Of a stretch of 64,000 nucleotides of DNA, positions 9,692-18,185 are shown piece after piece. Both the position numbers and the translations under genes were made by a program. The stretch is from NCBI RefSeq assembly GCF_015624505.1, contig NZ_CP061379.1, forward strand, positions 6,696,001-6,760,000, written 5' to 3'. The stretch comes from Bradyrhizobium commune. Lineage in GTDB: Bacteria; Pseudomonadota; Alphaproteobacteria; Rhizobiales; Xanthobacteraceae. How positions within the stretch are numbered: position 1 is the stretch's first letter; each line of letters begins with the position of its first letter. The notes beneath the pieces are model-generated. The model was given only the letters and a program-made list of their open reading frames with translations, did no database searches and was not told the DNA's origin.

Positions 9692-10882
9692 TTACGCCTG
9701 CCGCCGGTTCGCCAGCCCCAGCCGCGCCTTCACCTCGGCGATCTTGGCCCGACTCACCGGCACCCGGTGTGGTGACGGGCCGTCGAGCTCGAGCACCGCG
9801 CCGTCTCCCTCTTTCCGGACCAGCGCGACATGGGGGATGGCGACGATATGGCTGCGGTGAACCCGCAGGAACAGCGAGGGATCGAGCTGCGCCTCGGCCT
9901 CCGAGATCGACCAGGGACACATCCGCTCGCGGGTGCCGTCGTGGACGCGGGTGTAGTGTGCATCGGCGCGGACGCTGCGGACATTGGCCGTCTCGATGAA
10001 ATGGGTTCCGTCGGCGCTTTCGACCGGTAACCGGGGAACTGGCGCACGGGGCGGCTGGCCGAGACCGCCGAGCGGCGCCGACTTGGGCCATGGCGATACG
10101 GCGACCTGAGCTGCCGGCTCTGGCGCAACGGGCGGAGAGATCGGTTCCGCCAACACGATCGCCGCTTGCCGCCGATCCGGCACCAGCGAGAGCAGGAAGC
10201 CGGCGGCGATCACGAAGCAGAGGACGGCGACCACGATGGACAGGATTTGCTGCGACGCGGCGAGACTGCCGCCGAGATGGTGATGCCCGCCCGCCGTCAG
10301 CGGCTCGAAATGCATGCCGAGCATCGCGGTGTAATGCATGCCGGAGACGGCAACGCCGAAGGCGATCGAGCTGACGATCAGGCGAATTCCCTCCTGCTGC
10401 GCCAGGAAAGCGCGCAGGCCGCCGTAGGCGGTGACGATCGCGACCACGATCGACAGCCAGACCATGGTCGGGTCGTGCGCGATGCTGAAGGACCCGGCCA
10501 GTCCATGGATCCCGACATAATGCATGCTGGCGATGCCGACGCCGAGCAGGATGGCCGACGAGGCCACGCGCTTGAGGGACGGCTCGCCGATCGAGACAAA
10601 GAAAAGCGAGATGCCGACCACCAGCGCGCAGATCAGAAACGAGATGATGGTGGGAAGGACCAGATAGACCGTATCCGGCGGCAGCGGCGCCGCCAACATG
10701 CCGACGAAATGCATGGTCCAAATACCGACGGCCAGAAACGCCGCCGCGCCCGCGAGCATCACGCGGTTACTGACGCCGGGCGTGTTGCGGATGCGAGCCG
10801 CAAGCGCAAAGCCGGTATAGCCACCCAGGCTCGCTATCGCCACGGAAAGCGCGACGAGATAGGGATCGTGTCCTTCGAACAT
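9692..10882 (-). CDS. coxC: CoxC-like MHYT-LytTR membrane sensor/regulator
   Basis: About 396 residues. The N-terminal half is a seven-helix MHYT domain with its repeated metal-ligand motifs (WTMHFVGM, ASMHYVGI, SGMHYTAM). The C-terminal half (last ~100 residues) is a LytTR DNA-binding domain: THFIETANVRSVRADAHYT, RVHRSHIVAIPHV and the end VSRAKIAEVKARLGL. CoxC and CoxH of O. carboxidovorans have this architecture, and MHYT domains are proposed to sense CO, NO or O2 through copper. With coxMSL directly downstream, a CO-responsive regulator is the natural inference. The start is uncertain: 10882 gives MFEGHDPYLV; 10912 is an in-frame alternative. Confidence 0.85.
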   Translation of the reverse strand: MFEGHDPYLVALSVAIASLGGYTGFALAARIRNTPGVSNRVMLAGAAAFLAVGIWTMHFVGMLAAPLPPDTVYLVLPTIISFLICALVVGISLFFVSIGEPSLKRVASSAILLGVGIASMHYVGIHGLAGSFSIAHDPTMVWLSIVVAIVTAYGGLRAFLAQQEGIRLIVSSIAFGVAVSGMHYTAMLGMHFEPLTAGGHHHLGGSLAASQQILSIVVAVLCFVIAAGFLLSLVPDRRQAAIVLAEPISPPVAPEPAAQVAVSPWPKSAPLGGLGQPPRAPVPRLPVESADGTHFIETANVRSVRADAHYTRVHDGTRERMCPWSISEAEAQLDPSLFLRVHRSHIVAIPHVALVRKEGDGAVLELDGPSPHRVPVSRAKIAEVKARLGLANRRQA

Positions 10883-10987
10883 GATCTTGTCGGCCGCCCG
10901 TCTCCACGGCACGGCCTCCTCCCGCCGCCGACTTTATAGGGACGGCGGCGGGATTGACAATCAGCCGCGTGTGAAGGGACGAGCAGA

Positions 10988-11090
10988 GCCTCATGGTGAG
11001 AAGGCGCGCAGCGCCGTCTCGAACCATGGGCTCCATTCGGGCCTTCATCCTTCGAGACGCGCTACGCGCTCCTCAGGATGAGGGGTGAGA
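10988..11090. repeat. Palindromic repeat (CTTCGAGAC...CCTCAGGATGAGG type)
   Basis: Contains GCCTCATGGTGAG, GGCGCGCAGCGCCGTCTCGAACCATG and CATCCTTCGAGACGCGCTACGCGCTCCTCAGGATGAGG, each with internal complementarity. The second half is repeated at 58426-58560. It fills most of the gap between coxC and ribH2. Confidence 0.7.
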
Positions 11091-11103
11091 GTCTTTGCGA
11101 CCG

Positions 11104-11667
11104 CTACACAATTCCCGCAGCGACCTGGCCGCGCAGGCGCTCCAGGCCGAGCAATGTCTCCGCGCACGCTGCCGCGACCTCGACGCCCTTGATTGCAAAG
11201 TGCTTGCGGAAGAAATCGTAATGCACCTCGGTCTCGTGGAATTGCTGCGGCGTCAGCACGGCGGAGAATACCGGCACCTCGGTGCGGAGCTGCACGTCCA
11301 TCAGCGCCTTGATCACGGTGTCGGCAACGAACTCGTGGCGATAGATGCCGCCGTCGACGACGAGGCCGGCCGCGACGATCGCGGTGTAGCGCCGCGTCTT
11401 GGCGAGAACCTGTGCATGCAGCGGGATCTCGAACGAGCCTGGTACCTCGAACACGTCGACATGGGTGAGGTGCCGCGCCTCGGCTTCCTTCAGGAAGGCG
11501 AAGCGCGCCTCCTGCACGACGTCGTGATGCCAGCAGGCCTCGACGAAGGCGACCCGCTGCGGCTTGGCGAAACGCGGATGCTCGGGTACCGGCGGCGGAT
11601 CCACTGGAACCGGCGGCGGCTGCGTCTGGGAATTTTCGGCTTGGGGGTCTGGCAACATCTGATTCAT
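11104..11667 (-). CDS. ribH: 6,7-dimethyl-8-ribityllumazine synthase, type II
   Basis: Condenses 5-amino-6-ribitylamino-uracil with 3,4-dihydroxy-2-butanone 4-phosphate, the penultimate step of riboflavin synthesis. The 187-residue protein has the family landmarks FVEACWHHDVVQEARFAF, the substrate-binding loop VPGSFEIPLHAQ and HEFVADTVIKALMDVQ. The TPQQFHE...HYDFFRKHF region resembles the RibH2 (decameric, Brucella/Mesorhizobium) type rather than RibH1. The Pro-rich N-terminal ~35 residues are an extension. GAGGAAA before the ATG at 11667 fixes the start; a longer frame to 11760 would run into the riboswitch. Regulated by the FMN riboswitch just upstream. Confidence 0.93.
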   Translation of the reverse strand: MNQMLPDPQAENSQTQPPPVPVDPPPVPEHPRFAKPQRVAFVEACWHHDVVQEARFAFLKEAEARHLTHVDVFEVPGSFEIPLHAQVLAKTRRYTAIVAAGLVVDGGIYRHEFVADTVIKALMDVQLRTEVPVFSAVLTPQQFHETEVHYDFFRKHFAIKGVEVAAACAETLLGLERLRGQVAAGIV

Positions 11668-11753
11668 GGCTTTCCTCGGTTCAAGGACCAGAATCAGGGC
11701 ACACGGAACGACAAACAGCCGCATCTTCCGATGCGTCTGCCACCGACCGTTCT

Positions 11754-11897
11754 CTTTCATCCGGACTGTGACCGTCGGCTTCGGAATTGCACCGAATCTG
11801 CTGACCCTTCCCCTCAGAAAAAACTTGGGGAAGGCGCTCGCGGGCTTAGGCTTTTCGGCCCTTACCGCCGGTGGGGACTTTCACCCCGCCCTGAGAA
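11754..11897 (-). promoter_or_regulatory. FMN riboswitch (RFN element)
   Basis: Read on the minus strand, the sequence contains the conserved RFN blocks in order: GGGTGAAAGTCCC, ACCGGCGGT, AAGCCCGCGAG, a variable hairpin (CCTTCCCC...GGGGAAGG), GGTCAGCAGATTCGGTG, AATTCCGAAGCCGACGGT and ACAGTCCGGATGAAAG. These form the multi-helix FMN aptamer; the closing stem is CTCAGG.../..CTTTCAT side. The element ends about 85 bases before the ribH2 ATG, leaving room for an expression platform. FMN binding is expected to lower ribH2 expression. Confidence 0.96.
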
Positions 11898-12310
11898 CAT
11901 CGGCCGCCCGGGATGAGCGGCCTGAGAGGAAATATGACGCCGACCGGCGGCGGCAGCAAGCGCGTTCCGCATGAAAAACCGCATGGTCCCATGCCGCGAT
12001 GGCGGTCCGGCCCTCGCGCGGCGGAATTAACGATTGGCGCGTTCCGGAGATTCCGATTCCGGTTTGTTCTCTCCGTTAAGAATTGTGGCCGAGAGATGAG
12101 CTGTGGACGACGGAGTCCTGGCTTGTGGACGGACTCGCGACCCCGTTGCGCAGATTCCGCAAATCACATCAGTTGATCCGCGACAGGCTCGCGCTGGTCC
12201 CGGGATCGCAACAGCGACTCCCGGGGGAACGCGAAAGCGACGTTGAGGGAGCGCGCCGGGCCGACCGCGTGCGTATCAAAGACAACAAGAAGGCAAGAGG
12301 TCGAGACGGC
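11898..12310. other. Intergenic region between the ribH2 riboswitch and the YbjN-like gene
   Basis: About 410 bases. The minus-strand side must contain the ribH2 promoter and the plus-strand side the promoter of the YbjN-like gene. An open frame continues upstream of the 12311 start to about 12083, but its residues (Arg-rich, no recognisable similarity) look non-coding. No repeat, RNA gene or clear promoter hexamers were identified. Confidence 0.5.
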
Positions 12311-12811
12311 ATGTCCCTGCTCGAAGGCACTATCGATTCCCGAAATCACCCGCTTGCGGTGGTCGAGGATATCGCGGCCAGCAACAACTGGCCGTTTGAA
12401 CGCTCCGGCGAAGACGAGCTCACGATTGTCTCGAAGGGACAATGGACCGACTACCAGCTCTCCTTCACCTGGATGGGCGAGATCGAGGCGCTGCATCTGG
12501 CTTGCGCCTTCGACATGAAGATTCCGCTCGCGCGCAGGTCTGAGGTGCAGCGACTGGTTGCCGCGATCAATGAGCAATTGTGGGTCGGGCACTTCGATCT
12601 CTGGACCAACACCGGCATGATCATGCACCGCCAGGCGCTGGTGCTGCCCGGCGGGCTCACCGCATCGACCGCGCAATGCGAAGCCATGCTCGCCGGCGCC
12701 ATCCACGCCTGCGAGCGCTATTTTCCGGCGTTCCAATTTGTGGTGTGGGCGGGTAAGACCACCGCGCAGGCCATGGACGCCGCGATGTTCGATACGGTGG
12801 GTGAGGCGTAA
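12311..12811 (+). CDS. YbjN-domain protein
   Basis: A 166-residue cytoplasmic protein of the YbjN family (type III secretion chaperone-like fold), recognised by the pattern HPLAVVEDIAASNNWPFER, then a beta-hairpin sheet ending at QWTDYQLSFTWMGEIEALHL, and the helix EVQRLVAAINEQLWVGHFDL. The chemical role of the family is not established; in E. coli YbjN affects stress responses and motility. The start at 12311 fits the family length and has AAGAGG upstream, though at a long spacing of about 10. proC follows on the same strand after a palindromic repeat. Confidence 0.85.
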   Translation: MSLLEGTIDSRNHPLAVVEDIAASNNWPFERSGEDELTIVSKGQWTDYQLSFTWMGEIEALHLACAFDMKIPLARRSEVQRLVAAINEQLWVGHFDLWTNTGMIMHRQALVLPGGLTASTAQCEAMLAGAIHACERYFPAFQFVVWAGKTTAQAMDAAMFDTVGEA

Positions 12812-12823
12812 GTCTTTCCTCAT

Positions 12824-12969
12824 CGTCGTCCCAGACAAGCGTAGCGAAGCGGAGCGCCGATCCGGGACCCATACCGCGTGATTTGGCCGTATCGCACGAT
12901 GCTTGTTGCCAACACCTCGATCCATTAGAACCGCCTGTGGTTATGGGTCCCGGCCTTCGCCGGGACGAC
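12824..12969. repeat. GTCGTCCC...GGGACGAC palindromic repeat
   Basis: GTCGTCCCAGACAAGCG with CCGGGACCCAT in the first half is mirrored by ATGGGTCCCGGCC and CGCCGGGACGAC in the second. The same element is at 62262-62407 and a half-length copy at 14232-14279. It lies between the YbjN-like gene and proC. Confidence 0.8.
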
Positions 12970-12990
12970 ACCGAATTCGTGGCGACAGCG

Positions 12991-13818
12991 ATGGCAGATA
13001 ACAGCGCTCTTCAAAACATCACCGGCACCATCCTGCTCGCCGGCGCCGGCAAGATGGGCGGCGCGATGCTGACGGGGTGGTTGGCCGGCGGGCTCGATCC
13101 GCGCCGCGTCGCGGTGATCGACCCATTCATCTCGCCCGAGATTACAGCGCTGGCCGTCAAGGGCGTCGCGCTCAATCCGGACGTGAAGGCGGCCGGCCAG
13201 GTCGAGACGATGGTCGTCGCGGTGAAGCCGCAGATGTTCCGCGAGGCCGGCGCCAAGCTGAAGCCGTTCGTCTCGGACAAGACGTCGGTCGTGTCGATCA
13301 TGGCGGGAACCACAATTCTCTCGCTTCAGGAGGTCTGCGGCGGCGCCGTGGTGCGGGCGATGCCGAACACGCCGGCCGCGATCGGCCGCGGCATCACCGT
13401 GGCGGTGGCCGCGCACAATGTCAGCGCACATCAGCGCGCGGTCGCCGATGCGCTGCTGCGCGCCACCGGCTCGGTCGAATGGGTCGAGGATGAAAGCCTG
13501 ATGGATGCGGTGACCGCGGTCTCCGGCTCGGGTCCGGCTTACGTGTTCCTGCTCGCCGAAGAGCTCGCCCGCGCCGGTGTGGAAGCGGGATTGCCCGAGG
13601 CGCTGGCAACGAAGCTCGCGCGCGAGACCGTCGCGGGCTCCGGCGAGCTGCTGCACCAGTCCGATCTTCCCTCCGCCACGCTGCGCCAGAACGTCACCTC
13701 GCCCGGCGGTACCACGGCCGCAGCGCTGGGCGTGCTGATGGGCGAGCCGGGCTTGCGCGACTTGATGATCCGCGCGATTGCGGCAGCGACGAAGCGGTCG
13801 AAGGAGCTGGCGAAGTAG
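12991..13818 (+). CDS. proC: Pyrroline-5-carboxylate reductase
   Basis: Reduces 1-pyrroline-5-carboxylate to proline with NAD(P)H. The 275-residue product has the Rossmann start ILLAGAGKMGGAMLTGWL, the central VVAVKPQM and RAMPNTPAAIGRG segments, and the C-terminal dimerisation signature TVAGSGELL...LRQNVTSPGGTTAAAL. The start is ATG 12991; a GTG four codons upstream (12979) is also possible, and longer frames run through the preceding repeat. It ends 6 bases from the convergent thioesterase gene. Confidence 0.96.
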   Translation: MADNSALQNITGTILLAGAGKMGGAMLTGWLAGGLDPRRVAVIDPFISPEITALAVKGVALNPDVKAAGQVETMVVAVKPQMFREAGAKLKPFVSDKTSVVSIMAGTTILSLQEVCGGAVVRAMPNTPAAIGRGITVAVAAHNVSAHQRAVADALLRATGSVEWVEDESLMDAVTAVSGSGPAYVFLLAEELARAGVEAGLPEALATKLARETVAGSGELLHQSDLPSATLRQNVTSPGGTTAAALGVLMGEPGLRDLMIRAIAAATKRSKELAK

Positions 13819-13824
13819 CCGCGC

Positions 13825-14220
13825 CTACGTCGCCCCCAACCGCTTGTTGAACATCTCGACATTGACGAGCCCGCGCGCATGGCGGCCTTCGCCGAGCTTG
13901 CGCGTGCCCTCGAACGCTTCGACCTCGAAGCGGATCACGCGGCGCTCGACCGCGACCACCTTCGCCGTGGTCCGCACCGTCGCGCCGACCCGCGCTGCGG
14001 CGAGATGGCGGATGTCGACCTCGGTGCCGACCGTGACCCAACCGGGCCGAAGCGCGGAACGGATCGCGTCGCCCGAGGTCATCTCCATTTCCAGGATCAT
14101 CATCGGCGTCGCATAGACAAAGGGCATGCCGGGCACAAAATGCCCGACCGTGCGCTCCAGCGGCACCACCAGAGTGCGTTCGGCGCTCATGCCGATTGTG
14201 ATGAAATCGCGTGCGTCCAT
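13825..14220 (-). CDS. FlK-like hot-dog thioesterase
   Basis: A 131-residue single hot-dog domain. Its closest relative I recognise is FlK, the fluoroacetyl-CoA thioesterase of Streptomyces cattleya: Thr38, Glu46 and His72 occur with the same spacings as the FlK triad Thr42, Glu50 and His76, and the end VNVEMFNKRL matches HLEKFNAKV. FlK-like proteins are common and most have no proven tie to fluorine, so acyl-CoA thioesterase is the safe call. Convergent with proC; a half-length repeat lies just upstream of its start. Confidence 0.82.
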   Translation of the reverse strand: MDARDFITIGMSAERTLVVPLERTVGHFVPGMPFVYATPMMILEMEMTSGDAIRSALRPGWVTVGTEVDIRHLAAARVGATVRTTAKVVAVERRVIRFEVEAFEGTRKLGEGRHARGLVNVEMFNKRLGAT

Positions 14221-14231
14221 GGTGCCTCGCT

Positions 14232-14279
14232 GTCGTCCCGCACAAGCGCGCCCTCAAGCGCGCGCCGATCCGGGACGAC
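14232..14279. repeat. Short GTCGTCCCG...CGGGACGAC repeat
   Basis: GTCGTCCCG at 14232-14240 pairs with CGGGACGAC at 14271-14279; AAGCGCGCCC and GCGCGCGCC lie between. It is a half-length relative of the elements at 12824-12969 and 62262-62407. Confidence 0.65.
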
Positions 14280-14302
14280 GGCTGTGATTGCCGTCGCGGC
14301 GC

Positions 14303-14506
14303 CTACTTCTTCGCCGCCGCGGCGCGCTCCACAAAGGTCTTGCCGCCCTTCATCTTGTGCGCGAGCGGAGCTTCGTTGATCTGGATGACGACGGCGTCAG
14401 CATCGACGCCGAGGTTCTTGACCAGCGCCTGGGTGATGTCGCGCATCATGCCGGCCTTTTGTTCGTCGGTGCGGCCCACGGCCATGCTGACGGTGATCTC
14501 AGGCAT
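14303..14506 (-). CDS. 4-oxalocrotonate tautomerase-family protein
   Basis: A 67-residue protein starting Met-Pro-Glu-Ile; removal of Met would expose Pro1, the general base of the tautomerase superfamily. The rest fits the family: VGRTDEQKAGMMRDITQALV helix, then VVIQINEAPLAHKMKGGKT, where the strand and Asn/Glu positions match the 4-OT consensus. Members isomerise enol/keto acids. The actual substrate cannot be inferred from the neighbours (thioesterase upstream in sequence, hisS downstream). Confidence 0.88.
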   Translation of the reverse strand: MPEITVSMAVGRTDEQKAGMMRDITQALVKNLGVDADAVVIQINEAPLAHKMKGGKTFVERAAAAKK

Positions 14507-14610
14507 TTTGTTCTCTCCCTTGTGGCCGAATGCCGGCCATTCATGACAGGCATATCAAACAGGACGTGGATGTCTGGGACAAGCCCGGGCATGACGGCTG
14601 TTGCGAATGG

Positions 14611-16131
14611 CTATCCCCAGCTCACGTCATGGCGCGCCAGGACTTCGCGCACTTTTGCGACGAGATCGGCTTCGCTGCACGAGAATTGCGCCGGGCGGCT
14701 CTCGCGCCATTCCTGGTTCGAGGCGATTGCCGCGGCCGCCTTCGCGCCTTCGATCAAATCCTTGATCTGCACTTCGCCGCGGGCCTTCTCGTCGGAGCCC
14801 TGGATGATGACGCAAGGCGCGTTGCGGCGGTCGGCATATTTGAGCTGGTTGCCCATGTTCTTGGGATTGCCGAGATAGAGCTCGGCGCGGATGCCGGCGG
14901 TGCGCAAGGACGCCACCATCTTCTGATAGTCGGCGACGCGGTCGCGGTCGAACACGGTGACGACGACGGGGCCGACTTCCGGCCGCGTGTCGAGCTTGCC
15001 GAGCAGCGTCAGCGCGGCCTGGAGCCGTGACACGCCGATGGAGAATCCGGTCGCCGGCACCGGCTCGCCGCGGAAGCGCGAGACGAGGCCGTCGTAACGG
15101 CCGCCACCGCCAACCGAGCCGAAGCGCACCGGGCGGCCCTTCTCGTCCTTGGTGTCGAGCAGGAGTTCGACCTCGTAGACCGGGCCGGTGTAATATTCGA
15201 GGCCGCGGACGACGGAGGGATCGATCTTGATGCGATCAGCGCCGTAACCCGACGCCATGACCAGCCTAGCAATCTCTTCCAGCTCGCTCACGCCAGCCTG
15301 ACCAACCTCGCTCTTGGCCAGGTAAGTTTCTGCCGCGGCAATGGCCTCTTTCCAATCGTCGCGCGGTTTGGTGATGGCGAGAACGACGTCCGCCTCCGCC
15401 GCGCTCAAATTGGCGCCTTTCGTGAAGTCGCCCTTGCCTTCTTCGCCGCCATCCCATCGTCCGGGGCCGAGCAATTTGCACACTTCATCGGCCGAAAATT
15501 TGTCGAGCTTGTCGATCGCGCGCAGCACGGTCAACCTGCGGCCTGCGTTCTCCTCACCCGCGAGCCCGATAGCTTCCAGCACTCCGTCGAGCACCTTGCG
15601 ATTGTTCACCTTCACCACGTATTGGCCGCGCGCAACGCCAAGCGCTTCCATCGTGTCGGCCGCCATCATGCAGATCTCGGCATCCGCCGCCGGCGTCGCC
15701 GAGCCGACCGTGTCGGCATCGAACTGCATGAACTGGCGGAAGCGGCCGGGGCCGGGCTTCTCGTTGCGGAACACGTAGCCGACGCGGTAGCTGCGATAGG
15801 GCAGGACCAGACCGTCGGTGCCGTAGCGCTCGCCGACATAGCGCGCGAGCGGCGCGGTCAGGTCGTAGCGCAAGCTGATCCACTGCTCGTCGTCGTCCTG
15901 GAACGAGAACACGCCCTCGTTCGGACGGTCCAGGTCGGGCAGGAACTTGCCGAGCGCGTCGGTGTATTCCATCGCCGGCGTCTCTACCGGCTCGAAGCCG
16001 TAAAGCTCGTAGACGGCGCGGATCTTCTCGACCATCTCGCGCGTCGCCCGGATCGCGGCGGGATCGCGATCCTCGAGCCCGCGCGGCAGGCGCGCCTTCA
16101 GTTTCTGCGGTTTTTTGGATTTTTCGGCCAT
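14611..16131 (-). CDS. hisS: Histidyl-tRNA synthetase
   Basis: Charges tRNA-His with histidine. The 506-residue class II synthetase shows motif 2 as [19 protein letters not shown], the histidine-binding signatures [15 protein letters not shown] and [11 protein letters not shown], and motif 3 GFSIGVSRL. The C-terminal anticodon-binding domain includes NRRNAPC-like [12 protein letters not shown]. Motif 2 with [11 protein letters not shown] instead of the common QFHQ is the divergent alphaproteobacterial form that I associate with a changed tRNA-His identity element. Start ATG 16131. A stable hairpin separates it from ilvE upstream. Confidence 0.95.
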   Translation of the reverse strand: MAEKSKKPQKLKARLPRGLEDRDPAAIRATREMVEKIRAVYELYGFEPVETPAMEYTDALGKFLPDLDRPNEGVFSFQDDDEQWISLRYDLTAPLARYVGERYGTDGLVLPYRSYRVGYVFRNEKPGPGRFRQFMQFDADTVGSATPAADAEICMMAADTMEALGVARGQYVVKVNNRKVLDGVLEAIGLAGEENAGRRLTVLRAIDKLDKFSADEVCKLLGPGRWDGGEEGKGDFTKGANLSAAEADVVLAITKPRDDWKEAIAAAETYLAKSEVGQAGVSELEEIARLVMASGYGADRIKIDPSVVRGLEYYTGPVYEVELLLDTKDEKGRPVRFGSVGGGGRYDGLVSRFRGEPVPATGFSIGVSRLQAALTLLGKLDTRPEVGPVVVTVFDRDRVADYQKMVASLRTAGIRAELYLGNPKNMGNQLKYADRRNAPCVIIQGSDEKARGEVQIKDLIEGAKAAAAIASNQEWRESRPAQFSCSEADLVAKVREVLARHDVSWG

Positions 16132-16179
16132 GCGGGCATTTACCAGCCGACGCGCGACGCGGCAACCGCAGTTCTTTGC

Positions 16180-16207
16180 CCCTTCTCCCCGCGTTCGGGG
16201 AGAAGGG
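16180..16207. repeat. Perfect hairpin between ilvE and hisS
   Basis: CCCTTCTCCCC (16180-16190) and GGGGAGAAGGG (16197-16207) form an 11-bp perfect stem with a 6-base loop. No T-run follows on the minus strand, so it is more likely a short member of the CTCTCCCGC repeat family than a classic intrinsic terminator, although it could still attenuate read-through from ilvE into hisS. Confidence 0.6.
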
Positions 16208-16218
16208 AAGAGAGAGCC

Positions 16219-17301
16219 TCAAAACACCTTGCGGATCCAGTTGTGCGGATCGTTGGTGCGGCCGTACTGGATATCGACGAGCTGCTTGCGCAGGCCCATC
16301 GCAACCGGGCCGGCGGCGCCGCCGCTGATCTCGAAATCGCCGCTGACCGAGCGCACCTTGCCGATCGGCGAGATCACCGCGGCGGTGCCGCAGGCAAAGG
16401 CTTCCTTCAGCCGGCCCGAGGCCGCATCCTTGCGCCACTGGTCGAGCGAGTACGGCTCCTCGCGCACGGTCTTGCCGGCATCGCGGGCGAGCGCGATGAT
16501 GGAGTCGCGGGTGATGCCGGGCAGGATGGTGCCGAGCGGCGGCGTCGACAGCGAGCCGTCGTCGAACACGAAGAACACGTTCATGCCGCCGAGCTCCTCG
16601 ATGTAACGGCGCTCGACCGCGTCGAGGAAGACGACCTGATCGCAGCCGTGCTGGATCGCCTCCGCCTGCGCGCGCAGGCTCGCGGCATAATTGCCGCCGC
16701 ATTTGACGGCGCCGGTGCCGCCGATGGCCGCGCGCGTGTAGTTCTCTGAGACCCAGATCGAGACCGGGGCCGGACCACCCTTGAAATAGGAGCCGACCGG
16801 CGAGGCGATCACTGCAAAGATGTATTCGGACGACGGCTTGACGCCGAGAAAGGTCTCGCTCGCGATCATGAAGGGGCGCAGGTACAGGCTGCCCTCGCCG
16901 CCGGGCATCCAGGCACGGTCGATACGAACGACCTGCTCGACCGCCTCGATGAAGACGTCCTCGGGGATCTGCGCCATCGCCATGCGATCGGCAGAGTCCT
17001 TGAAGCGGCGCGCGTTGGCGTCGGGGCGGAACAGGTTCACGCCGCCGTCGTCGCGCTTGTAGGCCTTCAGACCCTCGAAGATTTCCTGGGCGTAGTGCAG
17101 CACCGCGCCGGCCGGATCGAGCTGGAAGTTGGCGCGCGCTTCGACGCGTGCGTCATACCAGCCGCCCTTGGCCTGGTTGTAGCGAACCACCGCCATGTGA
17201 TCGGTGAAGACGCGTCCGAAGCCGGGGTCGACCAGCTTGGCGACCCGGTCCTTCTCGGACGTCGGACTGGATGCGGGCTGGATGTCGAATTTCATGCTCA
17301 T
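16219..17301 (-). CDS. ilvE: Branched-chain amino acid aminotransferase
   Basis: PLP enzyme (fold type IV) interconverting Leu, Ile and Val with their 2-oxo acids. The 360-residue product has YAQEIFEGLKAYKRDDG, the strand SLYLRPFMIA, the PLP-lysine region AVKCGGNYAASLRAQ, and the cofactor phosphate segments ILPGITRDSI and ACGTAAVISPIG. GGGAGG with a spacing of about 7 supports the ATG at 17301; an extended frame into the MarR gene's leader is not credible. It is divergent from the MarR-type gene. Confidence 0.95.
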   Translation of the reverse strand: MSMKFDIQPASSPTSEKDRVAKLVDPGFGRVFTDHMAVVRYNQAKGGWYDARVEARANFQLDPAGAVLHYAQEIFEGLKAYKRDDGGVNLFRPDANARRFKDSADRMAMAQIPEDVFIEAVEQVVRIDRAWMPGGEGSLYLRPFMIASETFLGVKPSSEYIFAVIASPVGSYFKGGPAPVSIWVSENYTRAAIGGTGAVKCGGNYAASLRAQAEAIQHGCDQVVFLDAVERRYIEELGGMNVFFVFDDGSLSTPPLGTILPGITRDSIIALARDAGKTVREEPYSLDQWRKDAASGRLKEAFACGTAAVISPIGKVRSVSGDFEISGGAAGPVAMGLRKQLVDIQYGRTNDPHNWIRKVF

Positions 17302-17640
17302 GTCCTTGCCTCCCGCTGCCGGTGGCGGCGCTGTTCTGGCGCCGGCCTGCCCTGTTTCGGGCCCGGCTGGCTTGATTGGGTTTCTGGCCGAACCCCCGCC
17401 AGCCTTGTTACGGCCGGTTTCCGTGGCCAGCATGTCGCCGAGGACATGCTTTTGCGGAAGGCAGAAGTCCAGTATGTTTTGCCGAAATGCCGCTCGACAA
17501 TCGCACGGTAGATCTGATCCGGCCGTCGCCGCCTGTCCGGCTCCCTCCGGCCGCCCTTGGAAAATGCCACCCGACGCGAAACGATCTAAAATTTCGTCCG
17601 GGCTGATCGTTTTGTAACATTGAACCCAAGATACGTCAAT
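17302..17640. other. Divergent regulatory region between ilvE and the MarR-type gene
   Basis: About 340 bases between two outward-facing starts, so both promoters should lie here. Frames open in both directions but without family similarity. No leader peptide rich in Ile, Leu or Val was found upstream of ilvE. An in-frame TTG at 17620 could be an alternative start of the MarR-type protein. Confidence 0.5.
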
Positions 17641-18183
17641 ATGCCTGACATAAATTTCGCGACTCCCCCTCAAGACACCGCCGAGCCACGGCCGGCGGCG
17701 GGCGACGGAGGCAATTTGCGCTGGGATATCATCGAGCTGCTGTTCTTCGCCTACCGCGATTTCGTCGGCGATCCCGACCAGGAGCTGGAGGCGTTCGGCT
17801 TCGGCCGGGCCCATCACCGGGTCATGCATTTCGTCTACCGCTATCCCGGCCTCAAGGTCGCCGACCTCCTCGACGTCCTGCGCATCACCAAGCAGTCGCT
17901 CGGCCGCGTGCTCAAGCAGCTCTTGGACGAGGGCTATATCGTGCAGAAGACCGGCGACAACGACCGCCGCCAGCGCCTGCTCTACGCGACGCCGAAGGGC
18001 GAAGCGTTGGTGCAGAAGCTCGCAGGCCTCCAGACCACGCGGATCACCAAGGCGCTGGCCGAGATGGCGCCGCAGGATGCCGAGACCGTCAAGCGCTTCC
18101 TGCGCGCGATGATCGACCGCGACGATCCGGACAAGGTGCTGGAGACGATCTTCGCCACCATCCAGCAAGACGCAAAGGAGTGA
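17641..18183 (+). CDS. petP: MarR-family regulator, PetP type
   Basis: A 180-residue winged-helix protein. The MarR core is visible: RAHHRVMHFVYRYPGLKVAD, the recognition helix LRITKQSLGRVLKQLLDEGY, and the wing TGDNDRRQRLLYATPKGEAL with its DxR. It precedes an OmpR-type response regulator and a histidine kinase, the PetP-PetR arrangement described for Rhodobacter capsulatus and shared by CenR/OtpR loci of other alphaproteobacteria. ATG 17641 is chosen; TTG 17620 is possible. Its stop overlaps the GTG region of the next gene. Confidence 0.85.
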   Translation: MPDINFATPPQDTAEPRPAAGDGGNLRWDIIELLFFAYRDFVGDPDQELEAFGFGRAHHRVMHFVYRYPGLKVADLLDVLRITKQSLGRVLKQLLDEGYIVQKTGDNDRRQRLLYATPKGEALVQKLAGLQTTRITKALAEMAPQDAETVKRFLRAMIDRDDPDKVLETIFATIQQDAKE

Positions 18184-18185
18184 CC

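Noticed and set aside
12083..12310. N-terminal extension of the YbjN-like protein
   Set aside because: The added ~76 residues are Arg-rich and unlike the family; the length from 12311 matches YbjN proteins.
17302..17640. Branched-chain leader peptide upstream of ilvE
   Set aside because: Searched for short frames with runs of Ile/Leu/Val codons on the minus strand and found none with a ribosome-binding site.
16219..18168. 649-residue extended frame covering ilvE and beyond
   Set aside because: Only the last 360 residues are IlvE; the rest is antisense to the MarR-type gene and its leader, and a good ribosome-binding site marks 17301.
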